59,118 nucleotides of DNA, taken from IMG/VR virus record IMGVR_UViG_3300047494_000124, positions 1 to 59,118 of that record. One strand, given 5' to 3'. The position numbers were made by a program, and so were the translations under genes. The notes under the pieces were generated by a model. It made no database searches, was not told where the DNA came from, and was given only the letters and a program-made list of their open reading frames with translations. Source of the stretch: a virus. Positions 22,243 through 31,104 of this stretch are shown piece after piece; within the stretch, counting starts at the first letter, position 1, and each line of letters begins with the position of its first letter.

Positions 22243-23163
22243 ATGGCAAAGGCAGCTTGGTCAGGCCCGCTGGTCACATTCGGCAATCGGTCGAACCCCG
22301 CCGCAGGCGGCTCGAATAACCCGGACCAGGGCCCCGGCGCGATGCTAGGCGGTAATGGCCTGATCGACCCCCGCGTCAATTACAACGTCACCCGCAAGGG
22401 CTGGATCGGTATCGGTGTCGGTGACTACCGCGTCCTCTCCGCCGTCCCGAAGGCCCTGGGTCTCGGCACCGTGGCTGCCGCTGCCAATGTGGTGAATGGC
22501 ACCCCGATGGCGCTTGCGGGCGCGTCGACCGGTATTACGGTGGTCCCCGCCGGCGGTTTCGTGCCGCCCGGCAACCCCAGCGCTCTCATCCCTGCCGGCT
22601 CCCTGGTTCTGGACGGAAACCCGGCGCTCATAAATTACGGGCTGGCCGACTCGAACGGCAACTACAACAACAACGCCTATGACAATTCTTCGCTGCTCTC
22701 GCGCGCCATCTCGATCACGGGCGTCGGCGCTGGCGCGGGCGGAAACTTCTTGGTCACCTGCGCGGATGCCTATGGCTACACTTGGACCCAGCTGGTCACG
22801 GTCGCCGCCGGCGTCAACACGGTCGCAACCCTAAAGGCGGCCAAGTTCGTCCTGTCGATCGTTCCGCAGTTCACCGACGCCCATAACTATTCGGTCAACA
22901 CCACCGATGTGTTCGGACTGCCGGTGCGCGCCGCGATCTTCAGCGAGACCATCATCCACTGGAACGAGACGCTCATCACCGCCAATGCCGGCTTCGTGGG
23001 CGCGGTGGCGACCAGCCCCTCGACCAACCTGCTGGGCGATGTGCGCGGCACCTACGCGGTCCAGAGCGCCTCGGACGGTGCCAAGCGCCTGACGATCCGG
23101 GTGAGCCCCGGGCAGGTCAACCTGGGTACCGCGGTGGGCGTCTTCGGCGTAAATCAAGCCTGA
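22243..23163 (+). CDS. Virion surface or decoration-type structural protein
   Basis: The protein has 306 residues, rich in Gly, Asn, Ala and Val, with repeating beta-strand patterns and no membrane segments. Its composition and location among head genes suggest a structural protein exposed on the capsid. CAAAGGAGAG before the ATG is a strong ribosome binding site and it has its own terminator/promoter pair upstream, so high expression is expected. No family is firmly recognised. Confidence 0.75.
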   Translation: MAKAAWSGPLVTFGNRSNPAAGGSNNPDQGPGAMLGGNGLIDPRVNYNVTRKGWIGIGVGDYRVLSAVPKALGLGTVAAAANVVNGTPMALAGASTGITVVPAGGFVPPGNPSALIPAGSLVLDGNPALINYGLADSNGNYNNNAYDNSSLLSRAISITGVGAGAGGNFLVTCADAYGYTWTQLVTVAAGVNTVATLKAAKFVLSIVPQFTDAHNYSVNTTDVFGLPVRAAIFSETIIHWNETLITANAGFVGAVATSPSTNLLGDVRGTYAVQSASDGAKRLTIRVSPGQVNLGTAVGVFGVNQA

Positions 23164-23798
23164 TTTTTGGAGCGAGGATGCCCAGGGCCCCAGCCACGCG
23201 CAGGTGTTTCGAGCGCCTTTTCAACCGGCCATTTGAGCAGGTTGAGGCGCCGCTCAAGCGTGTCGGGGGAAAGTCTCATTTCTCGCGCCCACATAGCCAA
23301 AGTCATGGAGCGGCCGCAGTGTTCAAGAATGCGATTGTTGCGTTTGTTGTTTCCCTGCTTCTGCGGGGTTGCCCAGCGGCAATTATTGGGCTCGTAATGG
23401 CGCTCGTTATCCAGGCGCTCCACCGAGTGCCGGGGGGATTGTCTTGGACCCATGTCCGCCAAGAAGTTCTCAAATTTCATCCATCGTTCGCAAACCGATA
23501 TGCCTCTTTCCCCATATTCGGGGAAGGATCGGTTGTTAGGGTTCTCGCAGCGGTTCTTCATGCCGCCCCAAATGCGGTGCTCCGGTGTGGCGTTCAGGCC
23601 GTGAATGGTGTGTGTAACCCTTTGCTTTTCGCGCTTTGCACACCCGCACTTCGCTCCGCTCTTGGACCGCAGGTTGGTCTCGGAAACTTCGACGATGGCG
23701 CCGCAAACGCAGCGGCACAAAACGCGGCGGCGAGTTGCCAAGGCCTGCGGGGTTGGCAGAATCGTCAAAGACCCGAATTGAAGGCCAATCGCTTTCAT
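23154..23798 (-). CDS. HNH-type homing endonuclease, antisense in the virion operon
   Basis: A protein of 214 residues. An N-terminal Cys-rich part ('CRCVCG', 'KCGCAKREK') is followed by a conserved homing-nuclease core: 'HRIWGGMKNRCENPNN', 'YGERGISVCERW', 'FLADMGPRQSP', 'ERLDNERHYEPNNCRWAT' and an Asn-rich 'QGNNKRNN', then a helix-turn-helix ('LAMWAREMRLSPDTLERRL'). It is free-standing, on the opposite strand to all surrounding virion genes, and less GC-rich than they are, all signs of recent insertion. It overlaps the preceding gene's 3' end by ten bases. The start 'MKAIGLQFG' is a choice; upstream codons are also open. Confidence 0.85.
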   Translation of the reverse strand: MKAIGLQFGSLTILPTPQALATRRRVLCRCVCGAIVEVSETNLRSKSGAKCGCAKREKQRVTHTIHGLNATPEHRIWGGMKNRCENPNNRSFPEYGERGISVCERWMKFENFLADMGPRQSPRHSVERLDNERHYEPNNCRWATPQKQGNNKRNNRILEHCGRSMTLAMWAREMRLSPDTLERRLNLLKWPVEKALETPARGWGPGHPRSKNQA

Positions 23799-23845
23799 AC
23801 CTTCTTGTATGCCGAACACGGCCTTTCCGCACAAGGGTCTTTCTG

Positions 23846-24271
23846 ATGGCCGACACTGTCGCCTCACTGCTGCTCGAGAATGGGAACCGCAACTGGGGTT
23901 ACCAGCTCACGAGCTTTTCGGACGGCACCGGCGAAACGGCGGTGGTGAAGGTCGACGGCTCGGCGTCTGGCCCCCTTGGGGTCACGATCGCCGGCCAGAC
24001 TTTTTATCCAGGCGTTCACCTCAAGATCAAAGAAATCAGGTTTCAGGTCACCGATATGTCGGTGCGGCTGCAATGGGACGCTGGGACGCCGCGGGATATC
24101 GTCACCCTGTCGCCAGGCGCCGATACCCTGAAGTTCGAGAAGTTCGGCGGCATCTTCATCCCGGTCGGCCTGGCCGGCGCCACCGGCAAGATTTTGCTCA
24201 CCACCATCGGCCAGCAGGTGAATTCGAGCTATATGATCGCCTTCTGGGGTACCAAAGGCATCCACCAGTGA
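23846..24271 (+). CDS. Virion structural-region protein
   Basis: A 141-residue beta-rich protein ('VHLKIKEIRFQVTDMSVRLQW') of unknown family. AAGGG lies before the ATG. It follows the inserted nuclease and precedes the neck genes, so a head or head-completion role is inferred from position. Confidence 0.78.
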   Translation: MADTVASLLLENGNRNWGYQLTSFSDGTGETAVVKVDGSASGPLGVTIAGQTFYPGVHLKIKEIRFQVTDMSVRLQWDAGTPRDIVTLSPGADTLKFEKFGGIFIPVGLAGATGKILLTTIGQQVNSSYMIAFWGTKGIHQ

Positions 24272-24283
24272 GGCGCGCGTCGC

Positions 24284-24745
24284 ATGGGTCGCAAGCGAGG
24301 CGTTCAATATCGGCCGGGCAGCTTCTATAGGAGCGACGACCGGTCCGGGTTCACCCGGCGCGCCGAAGACACCAAGAAGGAGTGGACCGAGCTTATCGTC
24401 GGCAACGACCTGTGGGAAATCCGCCAGCCCCAGGACTTTGTCCGCGGCGTGCCGGACGACCAGACAGTTCCCAATCCGCGCCTGGTTCCACCGGCGGTCT
24501 TCGTGGGACCAATCTATGCCCAGACATCGGCCAACGTGGCGATCGGCGCCACCTTCATCCCGCTCAATGCGGTCAACACTTTCACCGCTGGCGACAAGAT
24601 CGGCGTCATGTTGGACACAGGCGTCCTCTTCAACACCACCCAGGTTGGCGACGCGGCGGCCAACGGGATCACGATCGCGAACCCGATGCCCAACACGTCG
24701 CAATCTGGTAACGATGTCGTGAACTATGGGGCGACAGGACCGTGA
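24284..24745 (+). CDS. Virion structural-region protein
   Basis: A 153-residue protein: a basic N-terminus ('MGRKRGVQYRPGSFYRSDD') like that of small head-tail connector accessories, followed by a beta-rich half with a repeated small-residue pattern ('AVNTFTAGDKIGVML'). It overlaps the next gene by four bases. No firm family. Confidence 0.75.
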   Translation: MGRKRGVQYRPGSFYRSDDRSGFTRRAEDTKKEWTELIVGNDLWEIRQPQDFVRGVPDDQTVPNPRLVPPAVFVGPIYAQTSANVAIGATFIPLNAVNTFTAGDKIGVMLDTGVLFNTTQVGDAAANGITIANPMPNTSQSGNDVVNYGATGP

Positions 24746-25044
24746 GCGAGCAAGGGCAGCCCACCGAGACGATCGAGGAGATTCTGGCGAACGTGCAGGC
24801 CGCCCAGAAGCGCCAGGCTGCCGCGCGCCGTCCCCTGCTGGCCGCTGATCGAGTTCCTGATGGCTCTCTAGTCGTTCTCAGCGAAGCGGCGCATATCAAA
24901 CTTGGCCTGCGCCGGGCGCGCGCCGCTGACGTCGTTGGCATTGTCTTGGGCTTCGACCTGCGCACGCAGCGCTACAATGTGGGCTGGCAGGACGGCATGA
25001 TTGAGCCACTGTCGACAAAATACGTCATGCAGGCGGAGGGTTAA
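24742..25044 (+). CDS. Small hypothetical protein before the neck genes
   Basis: One hundred residues: a helical N-terminus ('TIEEILANVQAAQKRQAAA') and a beta-rich C-terminal half ('DVVGIVLGFDL') that may be a small barrel. It begins at a GTG that overlaps the preceding TGA (GTGA), so coupled translation is expected. It ends one base before the gp4-like gene. Unknown function. Confidence 0.75.
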   Translation: MSEQGQPTETIEEILANVQAAQKRQAAARRPLLAADRVPDGSLVVLSEAAHIKLGLRRARAADVVGIVLGFDLRTQRYNVGWQDGMIEPLSTKYVMQAEG

Positions 25045-26067
25045 ATGGCCACCTCTGGCGTCACAGCGTTCAACCCTGCCGCGGTCCAGATCATCACTGG
25101 CGCGCTGCGCAAGATGGCGGTCATCAACGAGGACGAGGGCCCCACCGCCGGCCAGTACAAGGACCTTCTTTTTGCGCTCAATGCCATGACGAAGGAATGG
25201 GAAGCGCAGGGAATTCATGTCTGGACCGAGGAAGAGGGCATCATCTTTCTCCAGCAGTTCCAGCGGCAGTATCGCCTGGGCACCGGGCAGGCTGGGACGC
25301 CCGCGCCAGACCGCGCCTGTTATGCGGGCAGCTGGACTTTCGCCCCAACGGTTGTTGCGGCGGCTCAAGGTTCCAGCATCGTCTTTGTGGCCAGCGTGGC
25401 CGGTCTGAGCAACGGCGATAACTTCGGCGTGGTGCTGAACAATGGCGCCGCATTCTGGACCACGATTTCCAATATCGTCGGTCTGTCCGTCCATCTCGCC
25501 GCACCGCTTCCCGCACCGGTCGGAGCCCAGGCATGCGCCTTCAGCTATCCGGTCGCGGCCCAGATTCTGCGACCATTGCGCGTGCCCTTCGCGCGGCGTC
25601 TTCAGTATGCCCCGAGCCTTTCCCAGCCGGGTACCATCGGCGCACCAGACTGGGGTGGCATCATCACGCCGCTGTCGCCCATGATGAGTCGACGTGAATT
25701 CTTCGATCTGCCGCAGCCGACAAACCCCGGGTTGGTCACCCAGGCCTATTACGATCCGGCGCGCGATCAGGGCTCGATGTGGGTCTGGAATGTGCCGCAG
25801 AATGCGAATTATGGGCTGCGGTTCACTTGGTATCGGCCCATCCAGGACTGGACCACACCCGCCACCACGGCCGACCTTCCGCAGGAATGGGCCAATGCCC
25901 TGATCTGGAACTTGGCCAAAGAGGCGATGCTGGACTATTCGGTCGCCGAGCGCCGCGCGCTGGCGATCGCCACCATGGCGGACAAGAAGCTGGAGTTGGT
26001 GCAGGGTTGGGACCGCGAACCGGAAAGTGTCTATTTCGGCCGGTCGTCTCTCCAGTCGCGGGGATAG
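25045..26067 (+). CDS. P22 gp4-like head-to-tail adaptor
   Basis: The first ~80 residues ('AVQIITGALRKMAVINEDE', 'LLFALNAMTKEWEAQGIHVWT') and the last ~90 ('WANALIWNLAKEAMLDY') form the helical tail accessory factor fold that stacks under the portal in P22-like podoviruses. At 340 residues it is about twice as long as P22 gp4, owing to an inserted beta-rich region (residues ~90-180). It closes the portal channel after packaging. The gp10-like gene follows, as in P22. Confidence 0.85.
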   Translation: MATSGVTAFNPAAVQIITGALRKMAVINEDEGPTAGQYKDLLFALNAMTKEWEAQGIHVWTEEEGIIFLQQFQRQYRLGTGQAGTPAPDRACYAGSWTFAPTVVAAAQGSSIVFVASVAGLSNGDNFGVVLNNGAAFWTTISNIVGLSVHLAAPLPAPVGAQACAFSYPVAAQILRPLRVPFARRLQYAPSLSQPGTIGAPDWGGIITPLSPMMSRREFFDLPQPTNPGLVTQAYYDPARDQGSMWVWNVPQNANYGLRFTWYRPIQDWTTPATTADLPQEWANALIWNLAKEAMLDYSVAERRALAIATMADKKLELVQGWDREPESVYFGRSSLQSRG

Positions 26068-26073
26068 GCCGCT

Positions 26074-27510
26074 ATGGCGCAAATCCTCTTCGGCATCCAA
26101 TCCTATCAGTCCCGAAGCAAGCCGCTGTCCAACCAGCGCGTGGTGAACTGCTTCCTGGAGAAACAGCCGGAAGGCGCCAAGAGTCAGGTGCCGGTCTTCG
26201 GCGCTCCTGGTCTTACGGTTTGGACGACATTGCCGGAGTCCCCGCACCGCGGCGAGTGGAATTTCAATGGCGTCCTGTATGTCGTGGCGGGCGCCAGCCT
26301 CTACAGCGTCAGCCCGGCGGGCGTCTACACCAAGATCGGCACCGGGATCACCGGGATCAACAATGTCTCGATCTCGGATAACGGCGTCCAGCTGGTGATC
26401 GTGAATGGTGTCGGTGGCTGGATTTACTGCACCACAAACAACAATTCGCTCGGCGTCTCCGGCTTCTTTGACCTCACCCTGCAGCCCAACTTCTACCCAG
26501 CACATACCGTGCTGTTTTTCGACGGCTATTTCGTCTTCGACCGGGTTGGCAGCAATGAATTCTTCCTGTCTGCGCTATACGATGGCACCAGCTATTCCGG
26601 CCTCGACTTCGCGAGCGCTGAGGCCCAGCCAGGCTTCCTGATCGCCGTTGCCCAGAATCTGCAGCTGCTGTTTCTCTTCTGCCAAAACCACATCGAAATG
26701 TGGTACGACGCCGGCGCCGCGGATTTTCCCTTTCAGCGCTACGCGGGCGGGGTGATCGAAAAAGGCTGCGCCGCGCCGCTCACCGTGATCGTCCAGGATG
26801 AGGCGATCTTCTTCCTGGGAACCGACCTGGTTTTCTATCGCCTGCAGGGCAATGTCCCGGTGAGGGTTTCGACCCATGCCGTCGAGCATGCCTTTGCTCA
26901 GTATGGGGACGTGTCGGACGCCTTCTGCTTCACCTACACGCTAGAGGGGCACAAGATGGTGCACCTCACCTTCCCATCCGTCCCGCATTCCTGGGTTTTC
27001 GATCTGTCGACCAGCATGTGGCATGAGCGCGTTTCGCTGGATAACCGCAATATCGATCTGAAGCGGTGGCGCGGGAATTGCGCGCTCCGCATCTACAACA
27101 TGAACCTGATCGGCGATTTCTACACCGGCACGCTCTGGAACCTGGACTGGGATGCCTACAAGGAGGGCACGAACACGATGCCCATGATTATCGACTCGGC
27201 GCCGCTCCACCAGGATCGCCAGCGTGTCTTTGTGACCCGTCTCGAGCTGGATATGGAGGTTGGCGTCGGTCTGACGACCGGGCAAGGATCAAACCCGCAG
27301 GCGATGCTGCAGTGGTCGAAGGATGGCGGGAAGACCTATTCCACTCTCCAGCCCTGGCGCTCGATGGGCAAGATCGGCGAATACCTGCGCCGCATGCGCT
27401 GGATGAGTCTGGGCGAGGCCTACCAGTGGAATTTTCGGCTGGTCATCACGGACCCGGTGAAGCGCGTGCTGATCGCGGCTCATGCCGACGTCGAGATCGG
27501 GATGGAATAG
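26074..27510 (+). CDS. P22 gp10-like packaged-DNA stabilisation protein
   Basis: The product (478 residues; P22 gp10 has about 470) begins 'ILFGIQSYQSRSKPLSNQRVVNCFLE', the diagnostic N-terminus of this family, and continues as a beta-propeller with repeated strand pairs ('GVLYVVAGASLYSV'). It plugs the tail channel below the gp4 adaptor and holds DNA in the head. The pair gp4-gp10 is strong evidence for a short-tailed (podovirus) particle. Confidence 0.9.
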   Translation: MAQILFGIQSYQSRSKPLSNQRVVNCFLEKQPEGAKSQVPVFGAPGLTVWTTLPESPHRGEWNFNGVLYVVAGASLYSVSPAGVYTKIGTGITGINNVSISDNGVQLVIVNGVGGWIYCTTNNNSLGVSGFFDLTLQPNFYPAHTVLFFDGYFVFDRVGSNEFFLSALYDGTSYSGLDFASAEAQPGFLIAVAQNLQLLFLFCQNHIEMWYDAGAADFPFQRYAGGVIEKGCAAPLTVIVQDEAIFFLGTDLVFYRLQGNVPVRVSTHAVEHAFAQYGDVSDAFCFTYTLEGHKMVHLTFPSVPHSWVFDLSTSMWHERVSLDNRNIDLKRWRGNCALRIYNMNLIGDFYTGTLWNLDWDAYKEGTNTMPMIIDSAPLHQDRQRVFVTRLELDMEVGVGLTTGQGSNPQAMLQWSKDGGKTYSTLQPWRSMGKIGEYLRRMRWMSLGEAYQWNFRLVITDPVKRVLIAAHADVEIGME

Positions 27511-28335
27511 ATGGCCGATCCGCCTCCCGTCCCGGCCGCATCCAACCCAGTACCGCCGCCCCTGACCAAGATGCCATTGGTCAACCTGCGGACCGGCCTG
27601 GGCACGCTCAATTTCATCTCGTTTCTCACGCAGTTGTGGGCCTCAGTCGCCGGCGAAGGTGGCTTGGGGCCGCTGATTCAAGAGCTTCAGATTGAGGTAG
27701 AATTTCTCACCGGGTCCGTGGCTGCGCTGGCCGCCAAGGTGGCGATCATCTTTGGCATGCATGGCGACGGAACCCTGACACAGGACGGTGAACTGACGGT
27801 CACCAGCACGAATGGCGTTCCGTTCGCCCCCTCGGCCACGACAGACACCACCATCGCCGACAACATCAAATGGGGCACGCTTCCAACCCTGCAGCTGCCT
27901 GTCTGGCTATTTCAGTGGTCAACGATCGACGAACTTCCTGATCCGGACGCGGGTAACGGCATCCTGTGCACCGATCTTGGTGGCGGCCCTGGCGTCATTA
28001 TGGCCGACGGTTCGGCTTGGCGGCGCACCAGCGCAGGCCTCGAAACACAGGTGCCGGCGCCAACCATTTCCCTGCAGGTCCTGACAAACGCCGAGGAGCA
28101 GTATCAGTCGGCCGCCCTGACGGCCAACATGGTGGTCACCCTGACCAACGACATCCTCTGCTACCCGGGAGCGAGGTTTCGCTGGGTCCGGGCCGGCGCG
28201 GGCGCATTCACCCTGGCATTCAAGGACTCCTTGTCAGGTGCCACGCTTTACACTTCGGCAGTTTCGGTTACCGAAACGGTTGAATTCCTTTACGCCGACC
28301 TGGCCTGGGTGCTTGCGCAGCATTCCGCTTTGTGA
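27511..28335 (+). CDS. Probable tail or neck structural protein
   Basis: A 274-residue protein: Pro-rich start, a helical middle ('FLTQLWASVAGEGG'), then a beta-rich C-terminal half ending 'VEFLYADLAWVLAQ', which resembles tail-fibre collar segments. It starts directly after the gp10-like stop. A tail-attachment role is likely from position, without a firm family. Confidence 0.72.
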   Translation: MADPPPVPAASNPVPPPLTKMPLVNLRTGLGTLNFISFLTQLWASVAGEGGLGPLIQELQIEVEFLTGSVAALAAKVAIIFGMHGDGTLTQDGELTVTSTNGVPFAPSATTDTTIADNIKWGTLPTLQLPVWLFQWSTIDELPDPDAGNGILCTDLGGGPGVIMADGSAWRRTSAGLETQVPAPTISLQVLTNAEEQYQSAALTANMVVTLTNDILCYPGARFRWVRAGAGAFTLAFKDSLSGATLYTSAVSVTETVEFLYADLAWVLAQHSAL

Positions 28336-28365
28336 CCCGATGGGCCTCCATCACGGAGATTCCCC

Positions 28366-28512
28366 ATGGCAAAAGCAACCGGCGCCCCTATGTGCAAGCT
28401 GTGCAGGACCGCCCATTGGTCACAGCAACCCCACGATCCTGCTGGCATCAAGGCGATGCGCAAGGGCGGCGCTCCCAAGACCGAGCCGGAAAAGAAGCGC
28501 GCAGGCCGGTAG
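28366..28512 (+). CDS. Small zinc-knuckle-like basic protein (48 aa)
   Basis: The protein starts 'MAKATGAPMCKLCRTAHW' (CxxC with a nearby His) and ends in a Lys/Arg-rich tail. ACGGAGATT upstream of the ATG is a good ribosome binding site. It occupies an otherwise empty 270-base gap between structural genes. Nucleic-acid binding is plausible; function unknown. Confidence 0.65.
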   Translation: MAKATGAPMCKLCRTAHWSQQPHDPAGIKAMRKGGAPKTEPEKKRAGR

Positions 28513-28605
28513 CCCAGACTTTCCCATCCGTCGCCCCTGTGGTATTCCGGGCCACAAGATAGTCAGATAGCCAGCCGCGTCACCAGCAGAACAGGCGATC
28601 TGACC

Positions 28606-29175
28606 ATGAATTTCATCATCCCCGTCGATTTTATCGATGTGTCGCGTATGGCGGCAGCCCTTGTACTGAAGCATGCCGTCCATTTCGCGGACGACAAGCG
28701 GCGTCAATCCACCCCTGGAACCCCGCATCACGACACCGAAACCATCTTGCTGCGCGGTCCGCTGGGTGAGATCACCACCGAAAACTGGTTCCAAGACGTG
28801 CCGCACGCCGATACCGACCTCTTGAAGAGTTGGCCGAGCGCCCAGCAGGTCTTGGGCAAGATCGCCGAATCCCATGTGCGGCGCGCCGGCCATGAGCCGA
28901 TTCTGGGAAAGGCCATGGTCGTCTCCCTCAAGGCTGGCGGCCACGTCGACTGGCATGTCGACCAGGGCGCCTATGCCGAGGCCCATGACCGCTTCCATGT
29001 GTGCCTTGTGCCTTCCTCTGGCGCCATGACGTATTGCGGTGGCCTGGGCGCATCACTGCCGGTCGGTCAACTCACCTGGATCAATAACCGAGCCCTGCAC
29101 AGCGCCATCAATGTCGGCAGCAACCCGCGCATCAACTTGATCGTCGATGTCCGCAAGCCGGAGACCGTGAATTGA
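28606..29175 (+). CDS. Aspartyl/asparaginyl beta-hydroxylase-like dioxygenase
   Basis: A 189-residue double-stranded beta-helix protein. The iron and 2-oxoglutarate ligands of the Asp/Asn hydroxylase family are all visible: 'GHVDWHVDQG' with H117 and D119, 'RFHVCLV' following, 'ALHSAINVGSNPRINLIVD' with H165 and R175. It would hydroxylate a protein side chain using 2-oxoglutarate and oxygen. The target is unknown; expression with virion genes and coupling to the following GNAT gene suggest a virion protein or an injected target. CxxC-type membrane or TPR modules of eukaryotic AspH are absent. Confidence 0.82.
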   Translation: MNFIIPVDFIDVSRMAAALVLKHAVHFADDKRRQSTPGTPHHDTETILLRGPLGEITTENWFQDVPHADTDLLKSWPSAQQVLGKIAESHVRRAGHEPILGKAMVVSLKAGGHVDWHVDQGAYAEAHDRFHVCLVPSSGAMTYCGGLGASLPVGQLTWINNRALHSAINVGSNPRINLIVDVRKPETVN

Positions 29176-29744
29176 GCGATCTGGTTGTCGCCCGCGAACC
29201 ACTGTCCGGCATCCTGGAATCAGGGCTGGCGGCGCTGCTGCGTGCACACTGGGAAGAAGTGGCGCACGACCGCGATCAGATCGAGCTCGACCCGGACTGG
29301 AACGGCTATCTGGACGACGAACGCCAGCACCGGTTCATCGCCTGGTCAGCGCGCCGCGACGGCGAACTGGTGGGCTACAATGCTTTCTTCACCGTGCGGC
29401 CGCGCCACTATCAGCGCGACATTTTTGCCATCAACGACGTCATCTACCTGAAGCCCGGTGAGCGTGGCGTATCCGGTGTCTCGATGATCGTGCAGGTGGA
29501 GCGCGCCCTAAAGGAAATTGGCGTGGCGAAGGCCTTCTATCACGTCAAAACCGACGCGATCCTTGGCCAGGTGGGGGATTCGCTGGAGGCGCTCGAGCAG
29601 ATCACCGATCTGGAGCATACCCTCGGGGTTACATTTCCGGACGCGCTCTTCGCTACCGATCGAACCTTGGGCGGCGTACTGCGCGCCCTGGGCTATAACC
29701 ACATCGAGAATCATTTCGGCAAGCTGCTGTTGGAGAAGGGCTGA
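29172..29744 (+). CDS. GNAT-like acetyltransferase-fold virion-region protein
   Basis: A 190-residue protein with GNAT pattern: 'FIAWSARRDGELVGYNAFF' (strands 2-4), 'INDVIYLKPGERGVSGVSM' leading into the acetyl-CoA loop helix, and 'AFYHVKTD'. The usual Q/R-x-x-G-x-G/A loop is degenerate (RGVSGV). Proteins like this are encoded among ejection genes in several podovirus groups, where they may be structural rather than enzymatic. The TTG start overlaps the hydroxylase stop. Confidence 0.75.
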   Translation: MSDLVVAREPLSGILESGLAALLRAHWEEVAHDRDQIELDPDWNGYLDDERQHRFIAWSARRDGELVGYNAFFTVRPRHYQRDIFAINDVIYLKPGERGVSGVSMIVQVERALKEIGVAKAFYHVKTDAILGQVGDSLEALEQITDLEHTLGVTFPDALFATDRTLGGVLRALGYNHIENHFGKLLLEKG

Positions 29745-30850
29745 TGGCCATCACGGCGACGATCGGCGGGGCGGTGATCGGGGCTGGCGGAAGCCTGCTC
29801 TCTGCCAGTTCGCAGGCGGATGCTTCCCAGAATGCGGCGAACACGTCGGCGGCGGCCACCAACCAAGCAACGCAGGCCCAGCTGCAAATGTATAACCAGA
29901 CGCGGTCAGACCTGTCCCCCTATGTCGGGGCTGGCAATACTGCCTTGTCCGGGCTCTCGTCTTTCCTCAGCCCATCTGGCCCGATCAATTCCACCCTCAG
30001 CCAGCTGTCCGGACTTTATGGCGCCGGCGGCCCACTCTCGACATTGCTCGGCCTGGGCCCGAACGGTGCGGCAGGCGCGACCACGCAGCTCCAGAATATG
30101 CCCGGTTATCAGTTTGCGCTGCAGCAGGGCCAGCAATCCCTCGATCGCTCGGCAGCCTCGCGCGGACTGGTGCTTTCTGGCGGCCAGCTGAAGGACAGTC
30201 AGACCTTTGGGCAGGGCCTCGCAAGCCAGCAGTACGGCAACACGATCAGCCAGCTGGAAGGCTATGGCACCGGCCTCGGCGGTTTGGCGGCCCAATACGG
30301 GACCTATGGCAATGCGATCGCCGGCCTGGTCAATACAGGCGAGAATGCTGCCGCCCAGACCGGAAATGCTGGCAGCGCGGCCGCTACCAGCGTGAGCAAT
30401 GCGCTCCTTACCGGCGCTGGGCAGCAGTCACAGGCGCTCCAGAATGGCGGCACGGCCACGGCCAGCGGCTATGCGGGCGCGGCGAATAATATCGGGTCGC
30501 TTCTCAACAATGCCAGTATCCAGGCGCTCTTCCAGGGCAACCCATCGATTACTGCCCCGTCGGTCGATCTTGGAAATCTCGGCTATAGTGATATCGGCAC
30601 CCCGACACTTTCGGACCGGCGCGCGAAGACCGACATCAAAAAGCTCGGAAAAACGCAATCCGGCCTCAACATCTACAGCTATCGCCTGAAAGGTGATGTG
30701 CGAACCCAGATCGGCGTCATGTCCGACGAAGTGCGCAAAGTGGCGCCTGATGCTGTGCGCCGCGCCCCGGACGGGTTCGATCGAGTCGACTATGGCAAGG
30801 TCTCGCGGCTACCTGCCATCCGCAATACGCCGCTGAAAAGGGCTGCCTGA
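29744..30850 (+). CDS. Ejection-region protein with C-terminal peptidase S74 chaperone domain
   Basis: A 368-residue protein. The first ~280 residues are Ala/Gly/Gln/Ser-rich, with a hydrophobic start ('TIGGAVIGAGGSLLSAS'), as in podovirus internal or ejection proteins. The last ~80 form an intramolecular chaperone (S74) domain: 'LSDRRAKTDIKKLG', 'IYSYRLKG', 'QIGVMSDEVRKVAPDAV' and 'RVDYGKV'. S74 domains help trimer folding and cut themselves off before the Ser. Here it ends an ejection-type protein and not a tail spike. Confidence 0.83.
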   Translation: MAITATIGGAVIGAGGSLLSASSQADASQNAANTSAAATNQATQAQLQMYNQTRSDLSPYVGAGNTALSGLSSFLSPSGPINSTLSQLSGLYGAGGPLSTLLGLGPNGAAGATTQLQNMPGYQFALQQGQQSLDRSAASRGLVLSGGQLKDSQTFGQGLASQQYGNTISQLEGYGTGLGGLAAQYGTYGNAIAGLVNTGENAAAQTGNAGSAAATSVSNALLTGAGQQSQALQNGGTATASGYAGAANNIGSLLNNASIQALFQGNPSITAPSVDLGNLGYSDIGTPTLSDRRAKTDIKKLGKTQSGLNIYSYRLKGDVRTQIGVMSDEVRKVAPDAVRRAPDGFDRVDYGKVSRLPAIRNTPLKRAA

Positions 30851-31101
30851 TGAAGTCGAAGAACACGAATGTCGCTCACCACAAGGCGCCGAAGCCACGG
30901 TTGCGCACCCGCCACCTTTCGTCGGCCGGCAAAAGTGCTTATGGCGCTCCGGCCGGAGGTATTCCCGCTTTTCCGTCGGCGCCCGGTGGCGCGGCTTTTC
31001 CAGACCCCAGCGCAGGTGGCGCGCCTGGTGCTCCCGATCCCGGCATGGGTGGTCCAGATTCTGCAGCGCTGGCAGGTCCCGGCGGCGCTCCGGGAATGTA
31101 A
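30850..31101 (+). CDS. Small Gly/Pro/Ala-rich hypothetical protein
   Basis: An 83-residue low-complexity protein: basic start, then Gly/Ala/Pro repeats ('GGAPGAPDPGMGGPD'). The ATG overlaps the stop of the previous gene. Position between two ejection-type genes suggests a flexible minor virion component; nothing else can be said. Confidence 0.65.
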   Translation: MKSKNTNVAHHKAPKPRLRTRHLSSAGKSAYGAPAGGIPAFPSAPGGAAFPDPSAGGAPGAPDPGMGGPDSAALAGPGGAPGM

Positions 31102-31104
31102 TCC

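Noticed and set aside
23154-23867. Group I intron carrying the HNH gene
   Set aside because: The genes on both sides are complete and unrelated halves are not seen; the nuclease is free-standing.
24868-26505. 545-codon minus-strand reading frame
   Set aside because: Lies opposite the gp4-like and gp10-like genes, which are clearly real; it shows no domain and no start signal.
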